DNA from: Vibrio tubiashii | GTDB lineage: Bacteria > Pseudomonadota > Gammaproteobacteria > Enterobacterales > Vibrionaceae | Assembly: GCF_028551255.1 (NCBI RefSeq) | Contig: NZ_CP117029.1 | Location: forward strand, 2,294,001 to 2,358,000 | DNA: 64,000 nucleotides | Direction: 5' to 3' | Shown here: piece after piece, positions 1-9,941 of the stretch | How positions within the stretch are numbered: the stretch's first letter is position 1 | Layout: each line of letters begins with the position of its first letter | Translations under genes and position numbers: made by a program | Notes under the pieces: generated by a model | Seen by the model: the letters and a program-made list of their open reading frames with translations, nothing else | Databases searched by the model: none | Told to the model about the DNA's origin: nothing

Positions 1-652
1 GGCTCAATTCATCAGAAAACAGATCTGCTTTAGACCCCAAATAGCTTGCCGTACTTAGATAAAAAAACTCGACCGTTTTACACGCACTATCACAGGTTGA
101 GTCATCATATTGATAGTAGCCATGTTCATCGGCAATTTTCCACTGTTGATAGAGCGCACTATTGGTTCGCTTTTGATCGCTAAACAGTTTGGGATACAAA
201 GATTGCCAACCTGCATTGACGATTAGATGATGGATTTCTTCTTGCGAGGCATCCCGGCGATCGCTTGGATCGGTTTCATCGGCAGAAAGATCTTGACCCA
301 CGCGCCCATCAATATCCATTGCATCGAAAGCCTCTTCACTAAATCCGCTTTCGCTCATAACCAATACCGCTTGATTGCGACGTAGGTGATCCAGTAGAGC
401 GGGCTCATCAATAACCCCATCCTGATTATTGTCCAACCACTCGGCAATCACATTTGCCGCATACGCAAGCTTTTGCGAAGTCACTTTCTGCGTTGCACAT
501 ACAGTGACTGCATCAAACACGATCGCTTTATGAGTAAAGAAGGCTGCAGGACACCCATCGACGTGTTCAGATGTGGTATCAAACTCGCCAGCCGATACGG
601 TGGACGTCAATGCTGCTGTCATCACTAGTGATGAATATATGAATGCTTTCAT
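1..652 (-). CDS. Secreted protein of unknown function (3' end outside window)
   Basis: The gene runs off the left edge, so only about the first 217 residues are visible. ATG at 652 follows a strong GGAGGAAGC ribosome site. The N-terminus (MKAFIYSSLVMTAALTSTVSA) reads as a cleavable Sec signal peptide, so the product is probably periplasmic or secreted. Near residues 76-85 the sequence DNNQDGVIDE resembles an EF-hand calcium loop, but the residue expected at loop position 12 is Ala, so calcium binding is doubtful. A few cysteines could form disulfides. I do not recognise the family. A dyad lies just upstream of the ribosome site. Confidence 0.7.
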   Translation of the reverse strand, partial: MKAFIYSSLVMTAALTSTVSAGEFDTTSEHVDGCPAAFFTHKAIVFDAVTVCATQKVTSQKLAYAANVIAEWLDNNQDGVIDEPALLDHLRRNQAVLVMSESGFSEEAFDAMDIDGRVGQDLSADETDPSDRRDASQEEIHHLIVNAGWQSLYPKLFSDQKRTNSALYQQWKIADEHGYYQYDDSTCDSACKTVEFFYLSTASYLGSKADLFSDELS

Positions 653-662
653 GCTTCCTCCT

Positions 663-688
663 CTATTGAAAGTACACCTTATCAATAG
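663..688. promoter_or_regulatory. Inverted repeat in the leader of the secreted-protein gene
   Basis: CTATTGA (663-669) and TCAATAG (682-688) are perfect 7-bp inverted arms with a 12-bp spacer, immediately upstream of the ribosome site of the gene ending in the left flank. It could be an operator or a leader hairpin. No known consensus was recognised. Confidence 0.35.
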
Positions 689-753
689 CAGAAAGCATTG
701 ACTGTATGAATGTGTCGTAAGTTTGTCCAAATGGGACTGACAGAAGAAAAGAG

Positions 754-783
754 TTAAAAAAAACGCGCCATAAATGGCGCGTT
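754..783 (-). terminator. Rho-independent terminator after asmA
   Basis: The 9-bp stem AACGCGCCA/TGGCGCGTT (762-770/775-783) has loop TAAA. On the minus strand it is followed by a run of T, just downstream of the asmA stop. Confidence 0.85.
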
Positions 784-806
784 TGAAAGTGTAATCGGAA
801 AGCGGT

Positions 807-2984
807 TTAGTTAAACAATCCTTTGATTAAGCTATTAACCGCTTCTTTGGTTTTTTCATCTTTGATTTTTTCACCAAGTTTCTCATCGAGCTTCTTCAAT
901 CCGCGATCGATCTCTTTTTCAGCTTTTTGCTTAAGTACATCATCAAAGATGAGTTTGAACTTAGGCTGAGCCCAAGAGCCCGAGATATTGATTGGAATCG
1001 TCACATCTTTCAGTTCATCGATGTCTTTACCACCTTGGCCTTTCAGTGAGCCAACGATAGAAGTACTGACTGTGAAGTCGACGGTTTCGTTCAGGTAATT
1101 AGCACTGCCGTTACCGCGGATACGAAGTAGTGGTGACTGCATATGCAGATCATTGGTAGATACATTGCCTTTGTTCAGCTTCAAGGTTGCTTTCATTGCA
1201 CTAAAGTCTGTTTTCTGGACTTCATTACCACCTTCTAGCTTCTCACCTTTGATCTTGGCGTAATTCTCACGAATTAACTGAGCAACGTTAATGCCGTTAA
1301 CTGCGCCATCTTCAAAGTTAATAACGATTGTACCGACTAGATTCTTCTTAATGCCTGTTGGGGTTAAGCTGCTACCTTTCACGTCGACATCAATATTACC
1401 CGTGCCTTCCAACATATCGTTGTTTGCCACATCAATCAGTAGAGGCTGTACTTTTACACCTTTGATGCGTTTTTTCGCGGTGTAGCTTGCTGGTGACTTA
1501 CGCGCATCGAGACGAGCCGTAGCACTGATAGAGCCTTGATATAAGTTTGATGTAAATGACGTCAGTTCTGCCACACCTCGGTTTACCGAGAAGCTCGCCT
1601 TTACGTTCTGAATTTTGGCATTGTTGGCTTTGAATTTGTCGATAGTAATCTGACCTTTCACATCCAACGTTTTCAGCGCAGAGAGATCGGGTTCCACTTC
1701 TTGAGCGGGTTTCTGTGGCGAGGTTGGCGCAGGCTCTGCTTTTTCAGGACTTTGCTGCGGTGCTTCTGAAGCTGGAGCAGTATCAGAGGGAGCTTGCGCC
1801 GGAGCCGCTTTGCCCAATCCTAAAAACTCGTCCAAATCGATATTCGGGCTATGCAAAACAAATCGAACTTTAGGAATATCACCTAACGTCACATCGGCTT
1901 TACCGTCAAACGCCAATGCATTTGCGGTCAGCTTTTCTAGCACAAAACTTAGGTGGCTCTTAGTCAGGTCAAACGACAAGTCTGATGCCATATCTACCTT
2001 CATTGGCGACTGAGGTAATGACTCACCTTTGAACGTAGCATCTAGCACCATTTTGTTCGTTAGCACTTTGCTGATCGCTTGATCAACTTGTAATGAAGCC
2101 GAACCCTTCATATCGATATCCAGACCAGCTGCATTACCCACAACGGCATAGCTCAGCGCATTGGCTTTGTCGAACTCAAACGTTTCTAGCCCAATCTTCG
2201 CGCTATCGATTTTTGTTGCAGGATCACTGAATGTCGCATCAAGGTTAATGTTACGTAGCGCGTACTCTTTAAAGCCCTTTGCTAGCTTAAACTCAGCATC
2301 ACCCTTGGCGGTAAATTTCTGCTGATTCGCTTCACCTTTGGCGGCAAAGTCCGCTTTAGTCCAAGTATCAACTGCAAACTGAGACAGATTCAAAGAAACG
2401 TCATACAGCTTGGTAAATGACCCTGTTTGTTTATCTTGAATTTCAACCGACGCATTCGAGACAGTAACCCCAGCCAAGTTGATTGTCCAAGCCGAAGCGC
2501 CGTCACTACTTTGAGTCGCTTCTTCCGTTACAGGCTGCGAATTGCTTTCTGAAGTCGCTGGTGCCGCCGTCGCCTCAGCTTGAGCCGCTTGTGCTTGAGT
2601 TAGCGCGTCAATATTCTTGCGACCATCCGGTAAGGTTTCTAGCGAGAAAGCCGCGCCATCAAGCGTAATGTTGCCGATTTCAAGTTGTTGACTGAACAGT
2701 GGCATAACGGATACATCCACACCGACTGTATCCACCTTGAACATATTCAATTGTTCAAAGCCTTTCGGGTTACGAAGCTCGGTTTGACCTAGCTCGAAAC
2801 CAATCGACGGGAAAAACTGCCAACTGATATCACCATCGATAACAAGATCAAGACCAGTATGGGTTTTCGCTTGTTCAACGATAAGTGGTTTAAATTGGTT
2901 TGGGTTAACTAAAGTAACCAGTGCAATTAGAGCACCGAGAATAACAACCACTGGGATTGCTATGATTAGGAACAGTTTCTTCAT
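807..2984 (-). CDS. asmA: AsmA family protein (inner-membrane anchored, periplasmic)
   Basis: A 725-residue AsmA-type protein. The family, which includes bridge-like proteins such as TamB and YhdP, is linked to outer-membrane lipid homeostasis; AsmA itself affects outer-membrane assembly. Residues 1-23 form one hydrophobic N-terminal anchor. The body is a long beta-rich periplasmic region with the typical early motif around PNQFKPLIVEQAK and the C-terminal AsmA domain ending in an amphipathic Lys/Glu helix. A Pro/Ala/Glu linker near residues 390-440 probably separates two domains. The ATG at 2984 is preferred over the one at 2990 because AAGGA is then 8 bases upstream. It is a single gene with its own terminator. 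Function is by family only. Confidence 0.85.
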   Translation of the reverse strand: MKKLFLIIAIPVVVILGALIALVTLVNPNQFKPLIVEQAKTHTGLDLVIDGDISWQFFPSIGFELGQTELRNPKGFEQLNMFKVDTVGVDVSVMPLFSQQLEIGNITLDGAAFSLETLPDGRKNIDALTQAQAAQAEATAAPATSESNSQPVTEEATQSSDGASAWTINLAGVTVSNASVEIQDKQTGSFTKLYDVSLNLSQFAVDTWTKADFAAKGEANQQKFTAKGDAEFKLAKGFKEYALRNINLDATFSDPATKIDSAKIGLETFEFDKANALSYAVVGNAAGLDIDMKGSASLQVDQAISKVLTNKMVLDATFKGESLPQSPMKVDMASDLSFDLTKSHLSFVLEKLTANALAFDGKADVTLGDIPKVRFVLHSPNIDLDEFLGLGKAAPAQAPSDTAPASEAPQQSPEKAEPAPTSPQKPAQEVEPDLSALKTLDVKGQITIDKFKANNAKIQNVKASFSVNRGVAELTSFTSNLYQGSISATARLDARKSPASYTAKKRIKGVKVQPLLIDVANNDMLEGTGNIDVDVKGSSLTPTGIKKNLVGTIVINFEDGAVNGINVAQLIRENYAKIKGEKLEGGNEVQKTDFSAMKATLKLNKGNVSTNDLHMQSPLLRIRGNGSANYLNETVDFTVSTSIVGSLKGQGGKDIDELKDVTIPINISGSWAQPKFKLIFDDVLKQKAEKEIDRGLKKLDEKLGEKIKDEKTKEAVNSLIKGLFN

Positions 2985-3070
2985 CAGCATTATCCTTGCT
3001 TGGTGAGCACGCCTCTTCTGCTAAGGGTTAGCTCCAAGTATAAATGATCAGGTAAATATTTATGGCGACC

Positions 3071-3102
3071 ATAAAAAGAAAGTGGCACTAAAAGTGCCAC
3101 TT
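3071..3102 (-). terminator. Rho-independent terminator after udk
   Basis: The 9-bp stem AAGTGGCAC/GTGCCACTT (3080-3088/3094-3102) is followed on the minus strand by a T-rich tract. Confidence 0.8.
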
Positions 3103-3140
3103 ATCTCATAAAAAATAAAGTCTTAAGCGTCTTTTCAGCG

Positions 3141-3782
3141 TTAAGCTTTCAAAAGTTTTGCAATATGAGCTTTTAATACATCGATTGCAATGCGGTTTTT
3201 ACCACCACGTGGAACAATAATGTCTGCGTATTGCTTTGAAGGCTCGATAAACTGCATAAACATAGGACGAACCGTTTCTTGGTACTGCTTCAGAACAGAA
3301 TCCATAGTACGGCCGCGCTCTTCAACGTCACGCTTAACACGACGAAGCAGACAGATATCCAGTGGCGTGTCCATAAATACCGTCGCATGCATTAAGTCAC
3401 GCAGACGTGGGTCAGTAAGCAGCAAAATACCTTCAAGAATAATGACTTTCTTCGGTGTCATTGTCGTTGTGTTATCAGTACGGGTGTGTTCTGTGTAGCT
3501 GTACTCAGGTACTTCTACCGCTTGTCCCTTAACTAACTGCTCTAGATGTTCGCACAATAGATCATGGTCTAGTGCGCTTGGGTGGTCGTAGTTGGTTTTT
3601 ACACGATCATCCATACTAAGATGGCCTTGATCGTTGTAGTAGCAATCTTCCGTAATCACACCAATTTGATGATCGCCCACTTTTTCACGTAGTTCATTGT
3701 AAATAGTGCTCGCGATTAAACTTTTTCCAGAAGCAGACGCGCCAGCAATACCTACGATGACGCATTGATTATTATCAGACAT
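3141..3782 (-). CDS. udk: Uridine kinase
   Basis: A 213-residue cytoplasmic enzyme that phosphorylates uridine or cytidine to UMP or CMP in pyrimidine salvage. It has a P-loop GASASGKS at residues 14-21, the YYND segment, DHPSALD substrate motif and RDVEERGR lid region of uridine kinases. Length is normal for the family (E. coli Udk also 213). It is transcribed alone, with a promoter candidate about 100 bases upstream and a terminator downstream. Uridine phosphorylase lies 5 kb away in this window, but as a separate unit. Confidence 0.97.
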   Translation of the reverse strand: MSDNNQCVIVGIAGASASGKSLIASTIYNELREKVGDHQIGVITEDCYYNDQGHLSMDDRVKTNYDHPSALDHDLLCEHLEQLVKGQAVEVPEYSYTEHTRTDNTTTMTPKKVIILEGILLLTDPRLRDLMHATVFMDTPLDICLLRRVKRDVEERGRTMDSVLKQYQETVRPMFMQFIEPSKQYADIIVPRGGKNRIAIDVLKAHIAKLLKA

Positions 3783-3884
3783 TATTCTTGCACCCGATGA
3801 TTTAGATTGGTGTCATATGCTAATACTAGCAGTGCCTTTCGAAGTGAGACCTGCGTATTAGTATAAATTTAGATAAACCGCCTG

Positions 3885-3913
3885 ATTATAGGGAGTTCAG
3901 CGATCGGTTGCCA
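3885..3913 (-). promoter_or_regulatory. Candidate sigma-70 promoter of udk
   Basis: On the minus strand, TGGCAA (3913-3908) and TATAAT (3890-3885) are spaced by 17 bp, upstream of udk. The -10 is a perfect consensus; the -35 is moderate. Confidence 0.5.
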
Positions 3914-3982
3914 GTCGCGATTGCCTTGATTTACTTAAATGGAATAAAAGATTTCAGCGCAATCGATTACACAGAATAAGAA

Positions 3983-4010
3983 TAAAAAAGAGCGCCCGTC
4001 AGGCGCTCTT
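3983..4010 (-). terminator. Rho-independent terminator after apbC
   Basis: Stem AAGAGCGCC/GGCGCTCTT (3988-3996/4002-4010) with loop CGTCA, then a T run on the minus strand. Confidence 0.88.
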
Positions 4011-4030
4011 ATTGCAGTGCATAAAGGTGG

Positions 4031-5104
4031 TTATTCGACCATAGTAAACATGATCGAGTCAGGCTTAGTTTTGCCCTGCCAATACAACCTGGAGCTGACC
4101 GCTTCCGCCAAAGCAAGATACTGCTGAGCATGTTCTGATTCTGGTCTCGCAGCAACCGTTGGGATACCTTTATCAATATCTTCACGCATCTGAATATGAA
4201 GTGGAACTTGAGCCAAAAGAGCAAGGCCATATTCAGTGGCCATTTTCTCAGCACCACCCGCACCAAAGATATGCTCTTTTTCACCACAATGACTGCAGAT
4301 GTGGTAGCTCATGTTTTCTACAAGACCCACCACTGGCACATCAACCTTGTTAAACATTGCCGCACCTTTACGTGCATCGGCTAAAGCCAAGTCTTGAGGA
4401 GTTGTCACGATGACTGCTCCGGTAACCGGAACTTGCTGAGCCAGCGTCAGTTGAATATCTCCGGTTCCCGGTGGCATATCAATTACTAGGTAATCCAGTT
4501 CAGGCCACTCGGTTTCATTCAGCAGTTGAGCGAGCGCCTTAGCTGCCATCGGCCCACGCCAAATCGCCGCTTCATCTTTTGATACAAGGTAGCCGATAGA
4601 GTGAGTAAAAATCCCATGGGCTGCTATGGGTTGCATCCATTTGTTATCGCGAACTTCAGGTTGTGCATTGGTTTGGCCAAGCATCAGTGGCACTGAAGGG
4701 CCATAAATATCGGCGTCCAATAGTCCAACTTTGGCTCCCGACTTTGACAAGGCCAGCGCTAAGTTGACCGAGGTTGTCGACTTGCCGACCCCACCTTTTG
4801 CTGACGTCACCGCGATGACGTTCTTAACCCCTTTCACTGTCGCAGAAACATGGGTTTCGAGAGGTTTCGGGGCAACAACAATGTTGTGCGAAAATGAAGC
4901 AACCTCACCTTTATTTTGGGCAGCCTCAATCCATTCAGACAAATCCTGAGTTAACGCATTAGCTGCAAAAGGAATTTCAATAGTAAACTGATTGGCTTCA
5001 ACTGACACAAAGTTCGCCGTAGACGCCCAATCAGGGGCGAGGCTTGGGTGCTCAAATTGATTTAACCAATCACAGAAATCTTGCTTTGAAGTGAACTGAC
5101 GCAT
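4031..5104 (-). CDS. apbC: Iron-sulfur cluster carrier ATPase ApbC/Mrp
   Basis: A 357-residue Mrp/NBP35-type P-loop ATPase that binds and passes Fe-S clusters to apoproteins in the cytosol. It has an N-terminal MIP18-like segment (about 1-80), a deviant Walker A SAKGGVGKST at 101-110, DADIYGPS switch I, and the CSHCGE CxxC cluster-binding motif in the C-terminal third. The start has a textbook AAGGAGG ribosome site. It is divergent from metG across a 155-bp gap, an arrangement common in gammaproteobacteria. Confidence 0.95.
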   Translation of the reverse strand: MRQFTSKQDFCDWLNQFEHPSLAPDWASTANFVSVEANQFTIEIPFAANALTQDLSEWIEAAQNKGEVASFSHNIVVAPKPLETHVSATVKGVKNVIAVTSAKGGVGKSTTSVNLALALSKSGAKVGLLDADIYGPSVPLMLGQTNAQPEVRDNKWMQPIAAHGIFTHSIGYLVSKDEAAIWRGPMAAKALAQLLNETEWPELDYLVIDMPPGTGDIQLTLAQQVPVTGAVIVTTPQDLALADARKGAAMFNKVDVPVVGLVENMSYHICSHCGEKEHIFGAGGAEKMATEYGLALLAQVPLHIQMREDIDKGIPTVAARPESEHAQQYLALAEAVSSRLYWQGKTKPDSIMFTMVE

Positions 5105-5259
5105 AGGTCCTCCTTATGCATCTAATCGTAACACTCCACCAGCCGATACTGAACCCTGAAAAAACTAAGGTATTCCAGTCGTTCCGTCTTGGAGTCACTA
5201 GTCTGATGAGGTAGTATTACTCTCTATTTTTTATACATCATTAGAAGCGAATATTAAGT

Positions 5260-7320
5260 ATGGCGACTGATCCAAGAAAACTACTGGTCACTTGTGCCCT
5301 TCCGTACGCTAACGGTTCGATTCACCTAGGTCATATGCTTGAGCACATTCAAGCTGACATCTGGGTTCGCTACCAACGCCTACGTGGCAACACTGTAAAC
5401 TTCATCTGTGCTGACGATGCTCACGGCACGCCAATCATGCTAAAAGCACAACAGATGGGAATTACGCCAGAAGAGATGATCGCTGCAGTAAGTGAAGAGC
5501 ACCAAAAAGACTTCGCTGGCTTCGATATTAGCTTCGATAACTACCACAGCACGCACTCTGAAGAGAACCGCGAGCTGGCTTCGCACATCTACCTTGAGCT
5601 TAAGAAAAACGGTTTCATTTCTAGCCGTACGATTTCTCAGCTGTTTGACCCTGAGAAAGAGATGTTCCTACCGGATCGTTTCGTAAAAGGTACTTGTCCT
5701 AAGTGTAAGTCAGAAGATCAATACGGCGATAACTGTGATAACTGTGGTGAAACGTACAGCCCAACTGAACTGATTGAACCTAAATCAGCAGTCTCTGGCG
5801 CGACGCCAGTAATGAAAGACTCTGAGCACTTCTTCTTCGATCTACCTCAGTTTGAAAGCATGCTTCAAGAGTGGACACGCTCTGGCTCACTTCAAGCTGA
5901 AACGGCAAACAAGATGCAGGAGTGGTTTGAGTCAGGTCTTCAGCAGTGGGATATCTCTCGTGATGCGCCTTACTTCGGCTTCGAGATCCCAGGTGAAAAA
6001 GACAAATTCTTCTACGTATGGCTAGACGCACCTGTTGGCTACATGGCTTCTTTCAAGAACCTATGTAACAAAACTGAAGGTCTAGATTTCGACGAATACT
6101 GGAAGAAAGGCAGTACTACTGAGCTTTACCACTTCATTGGTAAAGACATTGTTTACTTCCACTCACTATTCTGGCCTGCAATGCTAGAAGGTGCTGGATT
6201 CCGTAAGCCAAACAACGTATTTGTCCACGGCTACGTAACCGTAAACGGCGCGAAGATGTCTAAGTCGAAAGGCACATTCATCAAGGCAGCGACTTACCTA
6301 GATCACCTTGATCCAGAATGTCTACGTTACTACTACGCGGCGAAGCTAAACAGCCGTATCGATGACCTAGACCTTAACCTTGAAGACTTCACTCAGCGCG
6401 TAAACGCTGACGTGGTAAACAAGATTGTTAACCTAGCCTCTCGTAACGCTGGCTTCATCACTAAACGTTTTGAAGGCAAGCTATCTGCAGAGTTCGCAGA
6501 GCCTGAACTTTACAACGAGTTCGCTGCTGCGGCTGATCGCATTGCAGAGCTTTACGAGACTCGTGAATTTGGTCGTGCAATTCGTGAGATCACAGCACTA
6601 GCAGACAAAGCAAACCAATACGTTGATGAGAAAGCACCGTGGGTTGTAGCGAAAGAAGAAGGCAAAGACCAAGAGCTACAAGACATCTGTTCTGTTGGTA
6701 TCAACCTATTCCGCGTTCTAATGACTTACCTTAAACCGGTAATGCCAGAGCTTGCTGCACGTACAGAAGCATTCCTAAACGAAGAACTAACTTGGGAAGG
6801 TATTGCTGCGCCACTAACTGGTCACGAAATCACTAAGTTCAAAGCATTGTTCAACCGCATCGATCCGAAGAAGGTTGAAGCTATGGTTGAAGCATCTAAA
6901 GAAGATGCAGCAGCGGAAGTTGCAGCGAAAGAAAAAGCGGAAGCTGAAAAGAACAAAGCGAGCCAAACTGAGCTAGACAAAGATCCAATCGCAGACGAGA
7001 TTGAATTTGACGCTTTCGCAGCCGTTGATATGCGCATCGCACGCATCATCTCTTGTGAAGAAGTGCCAAAAGCAAACAAACTGCTTAAGTTCCAACTCGA
7101 CATCGGTGGAGAAACTCGTCAGGTATTCTCTGGCATCAAGTCAGCGTACAAACCTGAAGAGCTAGAAGGCAAGCTGACAGTCATGGTAGCTAACCTTAAG
7201 CCGCGTAAGATGAAGTTTGGTATGTCTGAAGGCATGATCCTAGCAGCTGGCCCAGGTGGTAGCGACCTATGGATTCTTGAGCCACACGAAGGCGCACAGC
7301 CTGGTATGCGTGTAATGTAA
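5260..7320 (+). CDS. metG: Methionyl-tRNA synthetase
   Basis: A 686-residue class I aminoacyl-tRNA synthetase charging initiator and elongator tRNA-Met. Visible are the HIGH-type motif HLGH at 22-25, a zinc knuckle with cysteines near 146, 149, 159 and 162, the KMSKS loop at 332-336, the helical anticodon-binding domain, and a C-terminal EMAP/Trbp111 tRNA-binding dimerisation domain (about 585-686) after a charged Ala/Lys/Glu linker. Length matches the long dimeric form. Codon use looks highly biased, as expected for a highly expressed gene. Confidence 0.98.
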   Translation: MATDPRKLLVTCALPYANGSIHLGHMLEHIQADIWVRYQRLRGNTVNFICADDAHGTPIMLKAQQMGITPEEMIAAVSEEHQKDFAGFDISFDNYHSTHSEENRELASHIYLELKKNGFISSRTISQLFDPEKEMFLPDRFVKGTCPKCKSEDQYGDNCDNCGETYSPTELIEPKSAVSGATPVMKDSEHFFFDLPQFESMLQEWTRSGSLQAETANKMQEWFESGLQQWDISRDAPYFGFEIPGEKDKFFYVWLDAPVGYMASFKNLCNKTEGLDFDEYWKKGSTTELYHFIGKDIVYFHSLFWPAMLEGAGFRKPNNVFVHGYVTVNGAKMSKSKGTFIKAATYLDHLDPECLRYYYAAKLNSRIDDLDLNLEDFTQRVNADVVNKIVNLASRNAGFITKRFEGKLSAEFAEPELYNEFAAAADRIAELYETREFGRAIREITALADKANQYVDEKAPWVVAKEEGKDQELQDICSVGINLFRVLMTYLKPVMPELAARTEAFLNEELTWEGIAAPLTGHEITKFKALFNRIDPKKVEAMVEASKEDAAAEVAAKEKAEAEKNKASQTELDKDPIADEIEFDAFAAVDMRIARIISCEEVPKANKLLKFQLDIGGETRQVFSGIKSAYKPEELEGKLTVMVANLKPRKMKFGMSEGMILAAGPGGSDLWILEPHEGAQPGMRVM

Positions 7321-7340
7321 AAAGCATTACGCTTATCGAA

Positions 7341-7370
7341 AGCCCCGCTGATTCAGCGGGGCTTTTTTGT
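7341..7370 (+). terminator. Rho-independent terminator after metG
   Basis: The 10-bp stem AGCCCCGCTG/CAGCGGGGCT (7341-7350/7354-7363) is followed by T6. Confidence 0.92.
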
Positions 7371-7465
7371 GCCCTTCTTCACACTTTCAGTGCTATCTTG
7401 CACCAATTAAGTTCATATGAGTGAACACTAAAAACATAAATTATTGAATTATATATAGATTATTT

Positions 7466-7482
7466 TTGGCACTAAACCTGCT
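7466..7482 (+). promoter_or_regulatory. Sigma-54-like -24/-12 promoter
   Basis: TTGGCAC then CTGCT, with GG (7468-7469) and GC (7480-7481) exactly 10 bases apart, matches the RpoN consensus well at -24 and acceptably at -12. The start codon at 7521 would lie about 28 bases after the transcription start. A dyad GTTCA-N6-TGAAC (7411-7426), 55 bases upstream of the -24 element, could bind an activator. Confidence 0.5.
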
Positions 7483-7520
7483 CTACCACTTTATAGGTAA
7501 TCCATAACAAGGAGTTGGTT

Positions 7521-8333
7521 ATGTTTGTGCTCTTTTCAATCATCATTTCTTTTGTCGTGCTAGCGACTTTATTCTACTTTTCGAAAAAGCGTCATTCAGG
7601 TTTAGAAAGAAAGTTTGAGATTTTAATCCTGCTGCGCCAATTACTGTTACTGTGTCGTCAACACAGGGCAATCACCCATCAGGCGTTGACTAGCCACCAC
7701 TTTGACATTCACCAAAGCCAGCTAGAAGAAAACTATGACGCTATGATGGAACGGTCGAACGAACTCATCGCCAGCGCTCAGTTTGAAAACAAACCTATGT
7801 ACCGAATTCTGCAATTGAAGCTGAAAAAGCTACACAAGGAGTGGGATCAGAGAACCGTGGCTCGCAATCAGGTGATTCACGGCAAAACCATCAGACACTG
7901 TATGTTCTTAATGGATGAAATTGCCATAGCTTGGTTGATCGAGTCAGGACGAGAAGATATCAGCGATGAGTACCATATGAATTGGCAGCAGGTACTCGAT
8001 AGCATGGAGGTACTTACCCAACTAAGAATTTCGATTCAGGATCTCCACTATCCAGAAGGTATGCTGAGAGTGAAATACTATTGCGATAAAACTAGGCGCA
8101 AGCTTAATCAACTATCACTCATCAGTCCGCTGTCGATTGCTTCGCCAATAAGCTCAAAGGCGATGCATGCTCTTTCAGAAATTAATGCTAGCGACGACAT
8201 TTTAATGACGAATGAAGAGCTTTATCAGCTCACGACAGATATTTCACTGATCATTTCGCAAGTCTACGATCAGATGTTGTCAGATATGACAGAAAGCTTG
8301 TATCAGCCGTTACCTAAAGTCGCCCTAGCATAA
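7521..8333 (+). CDS. Membrane-anchored protein of unknown function
   Basis: 270 residues. ATG at 7521 is chosen because AAGGAG ends six bases before it; an upstream TTG at 7515 lacks this. Residues 1-23 are one hydrophobic helix followed by a basic KKRHSG segment, so the rest is probably cytoplasmic. The remainder is Leu-rich and predicted helical, with an HRAITHQAL stretch near residue 53 faintly reminiscent of NIT-type sensing helices. That resemblance is weak and I do not assign a family. No catalytic motif is visible. It is transcribed alone, behind a sigma-54-like promoter. Confidence 0.7.
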   Translation: MFVLFSIIISFVVLATLFYFSKKRHSGLERKFEILILLRQLLLLCRQHRAITHQALTSHHFDIHQSQLEENYDAMMERSNELIASAQFENKPMYRILQLKLKKLHKEWDQRTVARNQVIHGKTIRHCMFLMDEIAIAWLIESGREDISDEYHMNWQQVLDSMEVLTQLRISIQDLHYPEGMLRVKYYCDKTRRKLNQLSLISPLSIASPISSKAMHALSEINASDDILMTNEELYQLTTDISLIISQVYDQMLSDMTESLYQPLPKVALA

Positions 8334-8353
8334 AGAAAATCGTCAGTTGAAAT

Positions 8354-8372
8354 GGGCACTCTCTAAGTGCCC
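8354..8372 (+). terminator. Hairpin after the unknown gene, weak terminator
   Basis: The 7-bp stem GGGCACT/AGTGCCC lies 20 bases after the stop codon. It is followed by only TTAAC, so the T tract is poor. Confidence 0.4.
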
Positions 8373-8508
8373 TTAACTAAACGGTTGAGCCTATAGGCAT
8401 GTCATTTGCTCAAGGACGTTTTATTTCTATCACCGATAGCGCTTATTTGCTAAAGTCGCGTTCGACAATATCCGGTCAACCTTGACCCTAGTAAAAAGAG
8501 CAGCTCCA

Positions 8509-8988
8509 GTGACTAACAATGAAATCTTGCGTCGTATCCAGCATTCGCTAAATCTAAAAAACAGCCAAATTATTAAAGCTTTTGAGCAAGCAGACTTCAC
8601 TGTTGCCCCAAACCAAGTGAATGACTGGCTGAAAGCCGACTCTGACAAGTCAGTCTCTAAAATGAAAGATAAGGAACTGGCGCTTTTTCTCAATGGTTTT
8701 ATCAACCTGAAACGCGGCAAAAAGGAAGGTGAGCAACCTAAGCCAGAGCAGAAGCTAACCAACAACATGATCTTCATGAAATTACGTATTGCGTTAAACA
8801 TGAAAGCTGAAGATGTTTTGGATGTGCTTGAAGTTGTTGGTATTAGCCTAAGCAAGTATGAAATCGGTGCCTACTTCCGTAAACCAAGCAACAAGAACTA
8901 CAAGGCGTGTGAAGACCAATTGCTCTGTGATTTCTTAAATGGCGTACAGTTCACCAACCGTCCTGATTCTGAAGAGTTTATCGCCTAG
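8509..8988 (+). CDS. DUF1456 family protein (YehS-like)
   Basis: 159 residues from GTG at 8509, the start that lines up with the short N-terminus I recall for E. coli YehS (NNEILRRIQHSL). An in-frame TTG at 8482 would add nine unlikely residues. The protein has two tandem copies of the roughly 70-residue DUF1456 helical repeat (around 1-70 and 85-155), each beginning with an I/V-L-R-R/KLRIAL helix and ending in LxxFLNG. Molecular function is unknown. The gene is monocistronic and shares a bidirectional terminator with udp. Confidence 0.85.
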   Translation: MTNNEILRRIQHSLNLKNSQIIKAFEQADFTVAPNQVNDWLKADSDKSVSKMKDKELALFLNGFINLKRGKKEGEQPKPEQKLTNNMIFMKLRIALNMKAEDVLDVLEVVGISLSKYEIGAYFRKPSNKNYKACEDQLLCDFLNGVQFTNRPDSEEFIA

Positions 8989-9009
8989 CTATAAATGCTA
9001 AGCGCACAA

Positions 9010-9037
9010 AAAACCTCAATCTTATGATTGAGGTTTT
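9010..9037. terminator. Bidirectional terminator between the DUF1456 gene and udp
   Basis: The 12-bp stem AAAACCTCAATC/GATTGAGGTTTT (9010-9021/9026-9037) has loop TTAT and A/T tracts on both sides. It lies between convergent genes. Confidence 0.9.
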
Positions 9038-9074
9038 TAGTATCTAAGGCCGTTCTTTTAAAGAAGGCGAATTG

Positions 9075-9833
9075 TTAAAGCATTTTACGTGCTGCTTCAA
9101 CTACCACTTTAATAGAGCGTGCTTCTGTCTCTTTTAGCGTAGAGTGGTCTGGAATCTCTTTCTGTGTACGGTTGATAATAACACCTGCCACACAGCCCGC
9201 TTTAAGACCTGAGCTCGCACACATAGTCAGTAGCGTTGCAGACTCCATTTCGAAGTTTAGAACGCCCATGTCTTGCCACTCTTGCATAGAACCTTGGAAA
9301 CGCTTAACAACACGACCAGAGAAGGTATCGTAACGCTCTTGACCTGGGTAGAAAGTGTCACTTGATGCCGTAACACCCATGTGAACTGTTGCGCCAGATT
9401 CTTCAACTGCCGCTTTCATTGCTGTTGCCACTTCAAAGTCTGCCACAGCTGGGAACTCCATTGGAGCAAAGTGCAGGCTCGCGCCATCCAGACGAACCGA
9501 ACCCGTCGATACGATCATATCACCGACATTTACGTGTGGTTGAATCGCACCTGTAGTACCAACGCGTAGGAAAGTACGAACACCAAGCTGCGCCAGTTCT
9601 TCTACTGCAATTGAAGTAGAAGGGCCGCCGATACCTGTTGAACAAACAACAACTGGCTTGCCGTCTAGTTCAGCACGGTAAAGCGTGTATTCGCGGTGAC
9701 TTGCTAGGAATACTGGGTTTTCCATTTCTTCTGCAATTTTTTGTACACGCGCAGGGTCACCTGGAATGATCGCTAGTGTTGCGCCAGCAAGATCAGATTC
9801 AGTAACACCAAGGTGGAATACAGCTTGAGACAT
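9075..9833 (-). CDS. udp: Uridine phosphorylase
   Basis: A 252-residue NP-I family enzyme converting uridine plus phosphate to uracil and ribose-1-phosphate. It shows the phosphate-binding GDPAR motif (about 25-29), the [13 protein letters not shown] [11 protein letters not shown] loop, and the MEMES-type segment (FEMESATLL) that positions uridine. Length is essentially that of E. coli Udp. Ribosome site AAGGAG precedes ATG. The upstream region holds a good CRP box, in keeping with CRP/CytR control of nucleoside catabolism in enterics and vibrios. Confidence 0.96.
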   Translation of the reverse strand: MSQAVFHLGVTESDLAGATLAIIPGDPARVQKIAEEMENPVFLASHREYTLYRAELDGKPVVVCSTGIGGPSTSIAVEELAQLGVRTFLRVGTTGAIQPHVNVGDMIVSTGSVRLDGASLHFAPMEFPAVADFEVATAMKAAVEESGATVHMGVTASSDTFYPGQERYDTFSGRVVKRFQGSMQEWQDMGVLNFEMESATLLTMCASSGLKAGCVAGVIINRTQKEIPDHSTLKETEARSIKVVVEAARKML

Positions 9834-9941
9834 AGGGGGCTCCTTATTGTGGCGTAGTTGGGTTGCACATTAAACAACCGATACGCTCTATAAAATTCAT
9901 CGGGTACAGGACATACTCTAGCGAACTCCTTGAAGCATTAG

